DNA of 64,000 bases from UMGS621 sp964468815 (GCA_964468815.1 CAYXWN010000002.1:1-64000); one strand, 5' to 3'. Numbered from the stretch's first letter, positions 46,451 through 55,000 are shown. Made by a program: numbers and translations. Notes: generated from the sequence alone by a model not told the origin.

Positions 46451-46525
46451 AGATTTTTCGCTAACAGAAGTGCAACGGGGGAAAACATATCGCAAGATAT
46501 GGTGCGGAATACTTCTGTAAAATCT
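46451..46525 (+). ncRNA. Candidate structured RNA element (no known family assigned)
   Basis: Nested pairings are visible: AGATTTT (46451-46457) with AAAATCT (46519-46525), ACAGAAGT (46464-46471) with ACTTCTGT (46511-46518), and an apical hairpin CATATC-GCAA-GATATG (46486-46501) with a GCAA tetraloop. Between the last two stems is a purine-rich internal loop (GCAACGGGGGAAAA opposite GTGCGGAAT). It did not fit any riboswitch or ribozyme consensus I know. It lies between a possible promoter and a terminator. Confidence 0.35.
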
Positions 46526-46563
46526 GCAACATTATCTATTATGTAAAAAGGAGTGTTTGTTGG

Positions 46564-46638
46564 GTGTTAAACAAGCGCAATGCTCGTAAAAAAATTATAT
46601 TTTTGTACAATATGTTTTTTGAGTCGGAAGGTTGGTGA
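46564..46638 (+). CDS. Possible 24-aa small protein (weak)
   Basis: A GTG-started frame of 24 codons (starting MLNKRNARKKIIFLYNMFF) follows AAAAAGGAG with about 10 bases of spacing. It runs into the terminator-like hairpin at 46623-46654. It is basic, then hydrophobic. Nothing else supports translation. Confidence 0.2.
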   Translation: MLNKRNARKKIIFLYNMFFESEGW

Positions 46639-46654
46639 ATGTCCGACCCTTTTT
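46623..46654 (+). terminator. Terminator-like hairpin of the small intergenic unit
   Basis: The stem GTCGGA/TCCGAC (46623-46628 and 46642-46647) is followed by CCTTTTT. Confidence 0.5.
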
Positions 46655-46753
46655 CGGTCGATGATTGAAATGTTCTTAAAACCGAATGATTTTAGAAGCG
46701 TAGCGATTAGTCTTAAAAGACTAATCGCGAAGTGCTTTTCTAAGATAAAAAGA

Positions 46754-46782
46754 AACAGTCGCCGATAGAAACGGCGGCTGTT
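46754..46782 (-). terminator. Terminator of the DUF2188 gene
   Basis: On the minus strand, AACAGCCGCC pairs with GGCGACTGTT (one wobble) around a short loop and is followed by TTCTTTTT. It sits just downstream of the minus-strand stop at 46798. A T-run also follows on the plus strand, so it may work in both directions. Confidence 0.75.
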
Positions 46783-46797
46783 TTTGCTTGAGATGGA

Positions 46798-47328
46798 TTA
46801 TTTGTATTTGCGGATTTGACCGGAAACTTTATGGAGATGAACCGTACCGTCTTTTCCGCCGGCAAGTTTCTTCGCGTAAGCGTAGGCTTCCTCTTGCGTG
46901 TTGAAAAGTTTGATCGCTTTACCGCCTTTTTGCAGTTTTACTTGCCACTTTCCGTCTTCCTTTCTCTTGGTTACGTGATAGATATTTTCTTCTGCGTAAT
47001 TTTTTTCGAGTTTTTCCGCAACGGAGTTGTCGTGCTCGCTCGATTCCTCTTGTGTCGGTGCAATTTTTTCTTCGGCGATTGTTTGAGAAGAATCGTCTTT
47101 CCCTTTGGCGGTTGAACTTTTTTTCTTTTCGACGGAAGATTCTTCCGTCTTTTCTTCTTTAACGGGTTCTTCTTGCGTTTCGGTCGGCGTTGCCTTTTTC
47201 TTCTTTTTTAAGCCGGAAATCGTGAACGCCGCGATGATGACGATCAATAAGACGACAAGAATCGCCACGAGATATAGCGGATTTTCGGAGAAAAACGTTC
47301 CCATATCGCTAAAAAAACTTAAAATCAT
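46798..47328 (-). CDS. DUF2188 protein with N-terminal membrane anchor, 176 aa
   Basis: One membrane segment (about 18-38) precedes a long Glu/Lys/Ser-rich linker (about 42-112) and a C-terminal DUF2188 domain (about 115-176) with YHVTKRKEDGKWQVKLQKG, the FNTQEEAYAYAKKLA helix and TVHLHKVSGQIRK. DUF2188 is a small fold of unknown function. The linker would hold the domain away from the membrane. AAAAAAGGAG precedes the ATG; a second ATG at codon 9 is possible. The gene is monocistronic with its own promoter and terminator. Confidence 0.88.
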   Translation of the reverse strand: MILSFFSDMGTFFSENPLYLVAILVVLLIVIIAAFTISGLKKKKKATPTETQEEPVKEEKTEESSVEKKKSSTAKGKDDSSQTIAEEKIAPTQEESSEHDNSVAEKLEKNYAEENIYHVTKRKEDGKWQVKLQKGGKAIKLFNTQEEAYAYAKKLAGGKDGTVHLHKVSGQIRKYK

Positions 47329-47369
47329 TCTAAAAATCTCCTTTTTTGACGTTCTGTTCTTTTGTTTCT

Positions 47370-47398
47370 AGGATAACACAATTTTTTAGTTTCGTCAA
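47370..47398 (-). promoter_or_regulatory. Promoter of the DUF2188 gene
   Basis: On the minus strand TTGACG (47398-47393), a 17-base spacer and TATCCT (47375-47370) lie about 40 bases before the start codon. The -35 box is strong, the -10 moderate. Confidence 0.6.
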
Positions 47399-47429
47399 GC
47401 CCGAAATTGTGGATTTTCGGGGCAAATTG

Positions 47430-47438
47430 TGGTAAAAT
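47430..47438 (+). promoter_or_regulatory. Extended -10 box immediately before the HI0933-family gene
   Basis: TGG-TAAAAT (47430-47438) is an extended -10 element; the only -35-like sequence, TTGTGG at 47407, is 20 bases away. The expected transcription start (about 47445) is next to the ATG at 47447. Confidence 0.55.
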
Positions 47439-47446
47439 AAAAAATC

Positions 47447-48634
47447 ATGAGTACGTTTTCAAAAATTTACGGATATGCGATTGTCGGCGGCGGCGCGTCC
47501 GGCTTGATTGCCACGTTGGAGTTGGCGCGGTTGGGCAAGGCGAAGGACGTCGTGGTGTTGGAACGGACGGATCGCGTCGGGAAAAAACTGATTGCAACCG
47601 GGAACGGGCAAGGCAATCTCTATAACGTGAACGACGGAATCGAACATTATGCGAACGGGCGTTTTGCCGGCGTCGCGCTTTCGCGGTTCGGCGCGCGTTC
47701 TGCGGAGGCGTTTTACCGTTCGTTGGGCGTTTTGCCGTCGGTAAAGGGGGACGGCAGAGCGTATCCGTCCGGATATCAGGCTTCTGCCGTGCTCGATTTG
47801 ATGCGCGCGCGGTTGGCGTTTTACGGCGTTGAGATTCGGACGGAAGCGTTCGTCACGAACGTGCGCAAGAAAAACGGAATTTTTACGCTTTCGTACGGCA
47901 AGGAAGTTGTCGCGGCACAAAAAGTTTTGCTTGCGGCAGGGGGAAAAGCGGCGAAGCAGTTCGGAACGGACGGCTCTGCCTACGCATTGGCGCAGTCGTT
48001 CGGACATACCGTTACAAAAACCATGCCTTCTTTGGTTCAATTGGTTACCGAACGAGAGCCTCTTCGCGGATTAAAAGGAGTGAAGGCGGATTGCGTCGTT
48101 TCGGTTTTGCGCGGCGAACGTGCGGTTAAAAGCGCGCGCGGAGAGGTTTTGTTTACCGATTACGGCGTTTCGGGGAATGCCGTATTTTCGGTTTCGGGCG
48201 CGGCGGCAGAGGGGACTTGTGCGCTCTCGCTTTCCTTTCTTCCGGACGTTTCCTCTGAATTGTTGGCGGCGGCGTTGCAAGAAAAGGTTCGGAACGCGCC
48301 GTATCTTCCGTTCGGTGAGGTTTTAACGGGCATTTTGCCAAAGCAGTTGGGGCGCGTTCTCGTAAAACGCGCCGGGGAAAACGTTTCCGCCGTCGTTGCA
48401 ACGGTGAAAGATTTCCGATTAAAGGTGACGGGTTCGCTTGATTTTTCGGCGGCGCAAGTGACCAAGGGCGGAATCGACGTGCGCGACGTCCGTTCGGGAA
48501 CAATGGAGAGCACGTTGGAAAAAGGACTGTTTTTCAGCGGAGAAATTTTGGACGTGGACGGCGATTGCGGCGGTTATAATTTGTTGTGGGCTTACGCAAG
48601 CGCATGCGCCGCGGCGGAGGGAATGACGAAATGA
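47447..48634 (+). CDS. HI0933/YhiN-family flavoprotein (NAD(P)/FAD-dependent oxidoreductase), 395 aa
   Basis: A Rossmann FAD-binding motif lies at the N-terminus (IVGGGASGL, 12-20), followed by the family hallmark GKKLIATGNGQGNLYN (45-60), where many members have GNGRCN. A middle substrate-side domain and the C-terminal segment VTKGGIDVRDVRSGTMES with FFSGEILDVDGDCGGYNL are also typical. Members are cytosolic flavoproteins; a few act on bile-acid or other reductions, but most have no assigned substrate. No ribosome binding site precedes the ATG, yet the FAD motif begins at residue 12, so the start is almost certainly right. Its stop overlaps the next start (ATGA). Confidence 0.9.
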   Translation: MSTFSKIYGYAIVGGGASGLIATLELARLGKAKDVVVLERTDRVGKKLIATGNGQGNLYNVNDGIEHYANGRFAGVALSRFGARSAEAFYRSLGVLPSVKGDGRAYPSGYQASAVLDLMRARLAFYGVEIRTEAFVTNVRKKNGIFTLSYGKEVVAAQKVLLAAGGKAAKQFGTDGSAYALAQSFGHTVTKTMPSLVQLVTEREPLRGLKGVKADCVVSVLRGERAVKSARGEVLFTDYGVSGNAVFSVSGAAAEGTCALSLSFLPDVSSELLAAALQEKVRNAPYLPFGEVLTGILPKQLGRVLVKRAGENVSAVVATVKDFRLKVTGSLDFSAAQVTKGGIDVRDVRSGTMESTLEKGLFFSGEILDVDGDCGGYNLLWAYASACAAAEGMTK

Positions 48635-50160
48635 TACGCTTGCAATTAAAGCGCGCATTGACCGAAAGCGAGGCGGAATTAAGAAAACGGGCGTTCCGAA
48701 AGGCAGGTGTTTCGGAGGAGAACGCGCGCTTTCGCATTGTGAAAAAGTCGTTGGACGCGCGCGACCGTTCGGATATTCATTATTTATATACCGTCGAACT
48801 TTGCTTGTCGGACGAAAAAACTTCCGTGCCCGAACGGAAACGTTACCGTAAGCCCGATCGCCCGATTGCCGTCGTCGGCATGGGACCTGCCGGGTTATTC
48901 GCCGCGCTCACGCTTTCGCACGCAGGGCTTCCCGTTCTTTTAATCGAACGGGGAAAGTCGGTAGAGGAACGAAAAAAGGACGTCGAGATGTTTTATTCTT
49001 CGCGCACGCTGAATCCGCAATCGAACATTCAGTTCGGAGAGGGCGGTGCCGGAACGTTTTCGGACGGAAAACTCAACACGGGGGTGAAGAGCCCTTTAAA
49101 GGAACGCGTGCTAAACGAGTTTGTTCGCCACGGCGCGCCCGAGGAGATCTTATACGAAAGTAAGCCGCACGTCGGAAGCGATCGGCTTCCGCGCGTAGTG
49201 GCGTCCATGCGACAAGAATTGTTGCAAAACGGACATGACGTATGGTTTGAAACGACGTTAGTCGGACTTCGGAAAAAGGGAAGTTCGATTGCGTCGGTTT
49301 GTTTGCAAGGATTACACGACGGGGAAGTCCCCGTGTCCGAGGTCGTTTTGGCGAGTGGACATTCCGGGAGAGATACGTTCGGTATGCTCCAACGCGAGGG
49401 CTTTGCTTTGGAAGCCAAGGATATGGCGATCGGCGTGCGGATCGAGCATTTGCAATCGGAAATCAGTCGCGCGCAATACGGCAAAGCGGCGCGGTTACTT
49501 CCGCCTGCCGATTATAAGTTAACCAGTTCCGCCGGCGAGCGCGGCGTGTTTACGTTCTGCATGTGTCCCGGCGGTACGGTGGTTGGTGCGGCGAGCGAAA
49601 TCGGCGGAGTCGTTACTAACGGAATGAGTAATTATAAGCGAGACGGCGTGAATGCAAACAGTGCGATCGTCGCGCAAGTGCGGTCGTCCGATTACGGCGA
49701 GGGCGTGCTTGCCGGGATTGATTATCTCCGCAAGTTGGAGCAAGCCGCCTATTTTGCAGGCGGTCGGTCGTATGCTGCACCGTGTCAGACGGTGGGCGAT
49801 TTTCTTCGGGATCGGGAAACGCGGCGGTTCGGTTCGGTTCAGCCGACGTATCCGTTGGGGACGGAATTTTATTCGCTTCAAAAATTGTTGCCCTCTTACG
49901 TTATGGAATCCTTAAAGGCGGGAATCGTCGATATAGATCGGAGATTAAAGGGCTTTGCGTCGGAGGACGCCGTTCTTACGGGAATCGAAACGCGTACTTC
50001 TTCTCCCGTTCGCGTGTTGCGCGGACAGGACGGGAACAGCCCGTCCGCCGAAAATCTCTATCCGGCAGGGGAGATCGGTTATGCCGGCGGCATTATGAGC
50101 GCGGCGATGGACGGAATCCGTGCGGCAGAGGCGATTTTGAAAAAATACGAGGTGAATTGA
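48631..50160 (+). CDS. COG2509-type FAD-dependent dehydrogenase, 509 aa
   Basis: An N-terminal ferredoxin-like domain (1-65, IRLQLKRALTESEAELRKRA) is followed by an FAD-binding Rossmann motif VVGMGPAGLFAAL (81-93), the signature SNIQFGEGGAGTFSDGKLNT and the C-terminal GEIGYAGGIMSAAMDG. This matches uncharacterised FAD-dependent dehydrogenases (COG2509) frequently found beside HI0933-type proteins in Firmicutes. The start overlaps the previous stop by 4 bases, which supports co-translation. The substrate is unknown. Confidence 0.9.
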   Translation: MIRLQLKRALTESEAELRKRAFRKAGVSEENARFRIVKKSLDARDRSDIHYLYTVELCLSDEKTSVPERKRYRKPDRPIAVVGMGPAGLFAALTLSHAGLPVLLIERGKSVEERKKDVEMFYSSRTLNPQSNIQFGEGGAGTFSDGKLNTGVKSPLKERVLNEFVRHGAPEEILYESKPHVGSDRLPRVVASMRQELLQNGHDVWFETTLVGLRKKGSSIASVCLQGLHDGEVPVSEVVLASGHSGRDTFGMLQREGFALEAKDMAIGVRIEHLQSEISRAQYGKAARLLPPADYKLTSSAGERGVFTFCMCPGGTVVGAASEIGGVVTNGMSNYKRDGVNANSAIVAQVRSSDYGEGVLAGIDYLRKLEQAAYFAGGRSYAAPCQTVGDFLRDRETRRFGSVQPTYPLGTEFYSLQKLLPSYVMESLKAGIVDIDRRLKGFASEDAVLTGIETRTSSPVRVLRGQDGNSPSAENLYPAGEIGYAGGIMSAAMDGIRAAEAILKKYEVN

Positions 50161-50161
50161 G

Positions 50162-51043
50162 TTGAAAAACGGATTGATTATCGTAAACGGATTTTGGGAA
50201 AACGAATCGACGCGACATCAGGTTCGGTTGCTGACCGAGGAGTTTTCGGCGCGCGGTGTTACGATGGAATTAAAAAAGGGAAACGAACTTCCCGTTTTGT
50301 TGGACGGCGGAAACGCCGTGTCGCGGATCGGATCGCCCGATTTCGTCATTTATTTGGATAAGGATATTCATACCGCGGAACTTTTGGAAAAGACGGGAAT
50401 CCCTCTTTTCAACAGCGCGGAAACCGTTCGCCTTTGCGACGATAAAATGTTAACGTACGTCGCGCTTTCGGGGCGCGGAATCGCTATTCCGAAAACCATT
50501 TCTTCTCCCGTTATGTACCGTCCCGTTTCGGACGATTTTATTCAAACCGTCGAGCGCGAAATCGAATATCCCGTCGTTGTTAAGCAAGTTTACGGCTCTA
50601 TGGGAAAGAGTGTTTATCTGGCGCGCACGCGCGAAGAACTTACAGCGATTCGGGAAAAGTTGAAATTGCTTCCGCATCTTTACCAAAGGCACGTGGGGGC
50701 TTCTCACGGGTTGGATATCCGCGTTATCGTGATCGGCGGAAAAGTCGTCGCTTCCATGCGGCGGGAAAACCCGTCCGATTTTCGCTCGAACGTGGAATTA
50801 GGCGGAGTGGGAACGAAATGCGCGCTTACCGACGCGCAACGCACGCTCGCGGAACGGGCGGCGGCGATTTTGGGCGCGGACTATTGCGGCGTGGATTTGA
50901 TTCCGAGCGACGAGGGCGATTATCTGTGTGAGGTCAATTCCAATGCGTTTTTCTTGGGAATTACGTGTGCGACGGGTGTGAACGTGGCAGGGCTGTACGC
51001 CGACCACGTAATGAAAAAATTGAACGGAATCGGCGAAAAATAA
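50162..51043 (+). CDS. RimK-like ATP-grasp ligase, 293 aa
   Basis: The central part has ATP-grasp features: VVVKQVYGSMGKSVYLA (nucleotide-binding loop), LYQRHVGASHGLDIRVIVIG, and the metal-binding end GVDLIPSDEGDYLCEVNSNA. This places it in the RimK family of cytosolic ligases that join an amino acid to a carboxylate. The acceptor cannot be predicted. It starts with TTG one base after the upstream stop, with GAGGTG about 8 bases before. Third gene of a likely operon with two flavoproteins. Confidence 0.88.
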   Translation: MKNGLIIVNGFWENESTRHQVRLLTEEFSARGVTMELKKGNELPVLLDGGNAVSRIGSPDFVIYLDKDIHTAELLEKTGIPLFNSAETVRLCDDKMLTYVALSGRGIAIPKTISSPVMYRPVSDDFIQTVEREIEYPVVVKQVYGSMGKSVYLARTREELTAIREKLKLLPHLYQRHVGASHGLDIRVIVIGGKVVASMRRENPSDFRSNVELGGVGTKCALTDAQRTLAERAAAILGADYCGVDLIPSDEGDYLCEVNSNAFFLGITCATGVNVAGLYADHVMKKLNGIGEK

Positions 51044-51154
51044 AGAGTCTGTTTTTGTTTTTTTTAGAATGAAACGGCACTCGTTTGAAAAAACAAATCG
51101 GAAAATCGTCGCATGCCGTTCGTCGTTGAGAAAGTTTTTTAATCATGGAAAAGG

Positions 51155-51180
51155 AAAAGCGGCGGTTGTCCGCTTTTTTC
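51155..51180 (+). terminator. Intrinsic terminator after the ATP-grasp gene
   Basis: The stem AAAAGCGG/CCGCTTTT (51155-51162 and 51170-51177) with a 7-base loop merges into TTTTTTC. Confidence 0.8.
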
Positions 51181-51374
51181 GTCCGTTCAAAAGGGGAATT
51201 TATTGGATCAAAGCGTGTTTTTGCGTTTTTTTTGGCTGTTTTTCTCTTCTTTTTATACGGTTTCGGATTGCGGTTGCGGTTTCGAAAAAGGAGAACAATG
51301 GCTTGCCAGGGACAAATTGACGCAAAATTGTTCAGAAACAATTAAAAACTGACGTATTTTTTAGGCGAAAAAGG

Positions 51375-51403
51375 TATACAAACAGACGATTTTATGTTAA
51401 AAT
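51375..51403 (+). promoter_or_regulatory. Promoter upstream of the MBL-fold/rho/radA genes
   Basis: TATACA (51375-51380), a 17-base spacer and an extended -10 TGT-TAAAAT (51395-51403). It gives a leader of about 110 bases. Confidence 0.55.
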
Positions 51404-51521
51404 AGAATAGAGCAAGCAAGGATTCGCTTATTTTGTGTTTTTTGTCGCGCGTTCGACTTGCTTTTGACATTGTTCGTTCATTTCTGTTTTTTAGAGCAAA
51501 ATCATTTGAGGAAGGTTCCCG

Positions 51522-52163
51522 ATGAAGATTACTTATTACGGACATTCTTGTTTTTGTTTGACAACGGACGCAGGCGTCCGTATTCTGTTCGATCCGTTTA
51601 CGGAGGTCGGATATGAAATGCCGACGGTTTCGGCGGAAATCGCCGCGATTAGTCATACGCATTTTGATCACGATGCCTTGTTCCGCGTGGAAAATTGCCG
51701 TACCGTCGTACGGGAGCGGTCGTATTGCGGCGACGGGGTACGCATTACTTCGATTCCGACTTTTCACGACGAGCAAAACGGAAGTAAGCGCGGAGAGAAT
51801 TTCGCGCACGTCGTCGAGGCGGACGGAACCGTTATTTGTCATATGGGGGATTTCGGAGAGTGGATCGCCGACGAGACCATTCTCGGCGAGAGGCTTGCTC
51901 GCTTGCGAGGGGTGGACGTATTGTTGATTCCCGTCGGGGGAACGTATACGTTGGACGCCGACTCCGCTGCAAGGTTGGTTCGGAAATTACAGCCCAAGCG
52001 CGTGATCCCCATGCACTATCGGTCGAAAGCGTGTACGTTGGATATCGCACCCGTGGACGGCTTTCTCAAACATTTTACAGACGTTGTTATTTTGAATGAA
52101 TCGGAAGCGGAAATCCGTTCGCTTTCTCATTTTATTACCGTATTTAACCGTAAGGAGGGTTAG
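51522..52163 (+). CDS. MBL-fold metal-dependent hydrolase (Lactamase_B_3, UlaG/YtkL-like), 213 aa
   Basis: The N-terminal YGHSCF and the metal-binding HTHFDH (His45, His47, Asp49, His50) are present. A downstream His in TFHDEQNG, Asp in HMGDFGEW and His in IPMHYR complete a di-metal site. These are features of small cytosolic metallo-beta-lactamase-fold hydrolases of the UPF0173/UlaG-like group. The substrate is unknown. GAGGAAGG precedes the ATG, and rho starts one base after its stop. Confidence 0.88.
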   Translation: MKITYYGHSCFCLTTDAGVRILFDPFTEVGYEMPTVSAEIAAISHTHFDHDALFRVENCRTVVRERSYCGDGVRITSIPTFHDEQNGSKRGENFAHVVEADGTVICHMGDFGEWIADETILGERLARLRGVDVLLIPVGGTYTLDADSAARLVRKLQPKRVIPMHYRSKACTLDIAPVDGFLKHFTDVVILNESEAEIRSLSHFITVFNRKEG

Positions 52164-52164
52164 T

Positions 52165-53613
52165 ATGAAAAATTTTGTTATGTTTTCTCATGAACTGTTA
52201 GATAAAGAACATCTTTCCGTTATCAGAGAAATCGGTCGTCAAATCGGCGTTCGTTCGCCGTCCAGTTTGACAAAAGAAGTTTTGATCGATCAGATCATCG
52301 GCGTTCAGTGTGGGGAAATCGAGCCTATTTCGGCAAGAGAAGCAATCCGTGGCGCGCCGCCGAAAATCAAGGTGGATATCAGCCGTTATTACACGGAAGA
52401 AGAGTCCGCCGAGCGCATACGGAATGACTCGCGGTACAATCATCGCATGGCTGTGATCAAGAAGAAGCGCGAGCAAGCCGCCGCGAAGGATTATGAATTC
52501 GTGGAAGTCGTGGGAATTCTCGAACAGCACGTTTCGGGTTACGGCTTTTTACGTGTGAATAATTACGAAAATTCGCGGAACGACTGTTACGTGTCCCTGC
52601 AAATTATTCGTCAATATAATTTAAGAAGAGGGGATAAGGTACGCGGAGTCGCGCGGACCAATAACGAGGGCGCGCCTGCGTTACAGCAGGTGTTGGGAAT
52701 CAACGATTGCTCTCCCGTGCTGTTCAGTAACCGCGAGAATTTCGACGCTCTCATTCCTTATTATCCGACGGAACGGTTGAAATTGGAAAGAGAGGACGCA
52801 GAGGACGATGCCGCGATCCGTTGTATTGATCTGTTCTGCCCGATCGGAAAGGGACAGCGCGGCTTGATCGTCGCGCCGCCAAAAGCCGGAAAGACGACTA
52901 TTCTGAAAAAAATCGCGCAGTCCATCGAGGTGAATCACCCGGAGGTCAAGTTGTTCGTGTTGTTGATCGACGAACGTCCGGAGGAAGTTACCGATATGCA
53001 GCGCAGTATTAACGGCGAAGTCGTTTATTCTACGTTCGACGAAGATCCGTTGCATCATATCCGCGCCGCGGAGTTGGTTTTGAATCGCGGCAAGCGGTTG
53101 GTCGAAGTCGGTAAAGACGTCGTGATTTTGATGGATTCGATCACGCGTTTGTCGCGTGCGTATAACGTGACCGTCAGTTCTTCCGGTAAGACGCTTTCCG
53201 GCGGCTTAGATCCTGCCGCTCTTCCGGGTGCAAAGCGCATTATCGGCAGCGCGCGTAACATCGAGAACGGCGGAAGCCTTACCATTCTTTCTACCGCTTT
53301 GGTGGAAACGGGTTCGCGCATGGACGACGTGATTTTCGAGGAATTTAAGGGCACGGGCAACATGGAACTGCATCTTTCGAGAGAACTTTCCGAAAAGCGC
53401 GTATTCCCTGCGATCGACCTCTATAAGTCGGGCACGAGAAAGGACGAACTTTTGCTGACGCCGAAAGAATTAGACGCCGTATTTAAGATTCGCCGTCTGT
53501 TGAAAGAGCGGCAAGACGCAAGCGAAAGTTTGCTTGAAATGTTGCGCCGTACGAAATCCAACGCGGACTTTGTGGAAAAGGTAGATAGTTGGTTGGAACT
53601 TTACAGGAAGTAA
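52165..53613 (+). CDS. rho: Transcription termination factor Rho, 482 aa
   Basis: An N-terminal Rho_N-like segment (about 10-60) and the RNA-binding cold-shock-type domain (GILEQHVSGYGFLRVNNYEN) precede the RecA-like ATPase. Walker A APPKAGKTT lies near 238, followed by LLIDERPEEVTDMQRS, the Q-loop region SRAYNVTVSSSGKTLSGG, and the R-loop/arginine-finger region down to GTRKDELLL. Rho is a hexameric RNA-dependent ATPase that ends transcription. The ATG is chosen for its perfect AAGGAGGG 6-13 bases upstream; the upstream in-frame extension lies inside the preceding gene. About 70 charged residues link the N-terminal part and the cold-shock domain, as in many Firmicutes. Confidence 0.97.
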   Translation: MKNFVMFSHELLDKEHLSVIREIGRQIGVRSPSSLTKEVLIDQIIGVQCGEIEPISAREAIRGAPPKIKVDISRYYTEEESAERIRNDSRYNHRMAVIKKKREQAAAKDYEFVEVVGILEQHVSGYGFLRVNNYENSRNDCYVSLQIIRQYNLRRGDKVRGVARTNNEGAPALQQVLGINDCSPVLFSNRENFDALIPYYPTERLKLEREDAEDDAAIRCIDLFCPIGKGQRGLIVAPPKAGKTTILKKIAQSIEVNHPEVKLFVLLIDERPEEVTDMQRSINGEVVYSTFDEDPLHHIRAAELVLNRGKRLVEVGKDVVILMDSITRLSRAYNVTVSSSGKTLSGGLDPAALPGAKRIIGSARNIENGGSLTILSTALVETGSRMDDVIFEEFKGTGNMELHLSRELSEKRVFPAIDLYKSGTRKDELLLTPKELDAVFKIRRLLKERQDASESLLEMLRRTKSNADFVEKVDSWLELYRK

Positions 53614-53617
53614 GGGC

Positions 53618-54982
53618 ATGGCGAAGAACGTTACCGCGTACGTCTGTTCGGAGTGCGGAGCGGCAAGCCCGAAGTGGATCGGGAAATGCCCGAATTGCGG
53701 CGGCTGGAATACGTATATAGAAGAATTTACCGCGCTCGTCGAGCAGACGAAACGCGCGGTCGGCGGACGAGTTCGCCCCGTTACGCTGAATCAAATCGCA
53801 GAAGAAAAGAGAATCCGCGTTTCTTCCGGAAACGGGGAGTTGGATCGCGTCTTGGGCGGCGGCATCGTGCCGGCGTCCATGGTGCTGATCGGGGGGGATC
53901 CCGGAATCGGGAAATCCACGTTGTTGACCGAAGTTGCCGGATATTTGGCGACGAATCATAAAGTCTTATACGTTTCGGCGGAAGAGAGTTGCGCGCAGAT
54001 CAAGATGCGTTGCGATCGGTTGGGCGTATCGTCCGATACCATGCTCGTCGTCAACGAAAATTGCTTGGAAAACGTCTTGGAAGAGTTGGACGGTGTAGAA
54101 TTTCTTATCATTGATTCCATTCAGGCGGTCTACTTGGAGGGGCTTTCCTCAGCCGCCGGCAGCGTCGGACAGGTGCGCGAATGCGCGTCCCGTTTGATGC
54201 GCACGGCGAAATCCTTGGGGATCACGGTGTTCATCGTGGGGCACGTGACCAAGGAGGGCTCGATCGCCGGACCGAAAGTGTTGGAACACATCATGGACAC
54301 CGTTCTCTACTTCGAGGGCGAAACGCAAGAAAATTATCGCTTATTGCGCGCGGTGAAAAACCGTTTCGGATCGGCAAACGAGGTCGGCGTGTTTGAAATG
54401 CGCGAAGAGGGGCTGTTTCCCGTTCGAGATTATGCGGGGGTGTTTTTGTCCGAGGGGCGCGGCGCGAACGCAGGTTCGATCGTGACGCCTTTCCGTTCGG
54501 GAAACCGTTGCGTTTTGGTCGAACTGCAAAGTTTGGTCGCCAAGACGGTTTTCGGCTTACCTCGCCGTATGTCGTTGGGGATTGATTACAATAAGATGAT
54601 TTTAATGATCGCCGTCGCGGAAAAACGGGCAGGCATGAGTTATTTCAATCAAGACGTTTATCTGAACGCGATGAGCGGAATCCGCTTGAACGAGCCGTCG
54701 GTGGATTTGGCGATTTTTCTATCGCTTGCGTCCGGCGCGTCGGGGATTCCCGTGGACGGCTTGACCGCGGCGTTCGGCGAAGTCGGTTTGACCGGTGAAG
54801 TGCGCGGCGTGAGTTTTGCGGAAGCACGCGTTTCCGAATGTGTAAAACTCGGTTTTAAGCGCGTGTTGCTCCCGAAAAGCAATTATAAAGCGGTGGAAAA
54901 ATACAAGGATCGGATTCAGCTTGTTCCCGTCCGTTTCGTACGGGAAGCCGTGAAATCCCTTTTTTCTGCTGAAAAAGAATGA
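53618..54982 (+). CDS. radA: DNA repair protein RadA, 454 aa
   Basis: The N-terminal zinc finger (Cys10, Cys13, Cys24, Cys27), Walker A GDPGIGKST (93-101), the RadA signature KNRFG (about 247-251) and a Lon-protease-like C-terminal domain are all visible, and the length is standard. RadA is a DnaB-like helicase acting in branch migration during homologous recombination. Four bases separate it from rho; ribosome binding is weak (AAGGG). Confidence 0.97.
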   Translation: MAKNVTAYVCSECGAASPKWIGKCPNCGGWNTYIEEFTALVEQTKRAVGGRVRPVTLNQIAEEKRIRVSSGNGELDRVLGGGIVPASMVLIGGDPGIGKSTLLTEVAGYLATNHKVLYVSAEESCAQIKMRCDRLGVSSDTMLVVNENCLENVLEELDGVEFLIIDSIQAVYLEGLSSAAGSVGQVRECASRLMRTAKSLGITVFIVGHVTKEGSIAGPKVLEHIMDTVLYFEGETQENYRLLRAVKNRFGSANEVGVFEMREEGLFPVRDYAGVFLSEGRGANAGSIVTPFRSGNRCVLVELQSLVAKTVFGLPRRMSLGIDYNKMILMIAVAEKRAGMSYFNQDVYLNAMSGIRLNEPSVDLAIFLSLASGASGIPVDGLTAAFGEVGLTGEVRGVSFAEARVSECVKLGFKRVLLPKSNYKAVEKYKDRIQLVPVRFVREAVKSLFSAEKE

Positions 54983-55000
54983 GAAAAACCCTTAAATTGA

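Larger units (their letters stand above)
46125..46797 (+). other. AT-rich intergenic region with hairpins and a possible small transcription unit
   Basis: No conventional gene is evident. The region contains a perfect 19-base-pair inverted repeat (46141-46181), a possible promoter (46337-46365), a structured segment (46451-46525), a 24-codon reading frame with a ribosome binding site (46564-46638), a terminator-like hairpin (46623-46654), a palindrome GCGATTAGTCTT/AAGACTAATCGC (46703-46728) and the minus-strand terminator at 46754-46782. Confidence 0.6.
51044..51521 (+). other. Intergenic region between the ATP-grasp and MBL-fold genes
   Basis: No well-supported gene is visible in 478 bases. 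It holds a terminator (51155-51178) and a promoter-like pair (51375-51403). A T-rich stretch makes several frames look hydrophobic. One of these (51203-51352, TTG start, AAAAGGGG ahead, 49 codons) is possible but unconvincing. An AGCAAG/CTTGCT pairing (51410-51475 area) may structure the leader of the next gene. Confidence 0.5.

Noticed and set aside
46451..46525. A known riboswitch, group II intron domain V or self-cleaving ribozyme
   Set aside because: The stem layout and loop bases do not fit the consensus sequences I could recall. It is kept only as an unassigned element.
46580..46768. A 62-codon frame in the opp/DUF2188 gap
   Set aside because: There is no ribosome binding site, and it runs through two hairpins and a terminator region.
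51145..51352. Overlapping hydrophobic small frames, including a TTG-started 49-codon frame at 51203
   Set aside because: The stretch is T-rich, so every frame looks hydrophobic. They lie just after a terminator and lack a clear promoter; only the TTG frame has a fair ribosome binding site.
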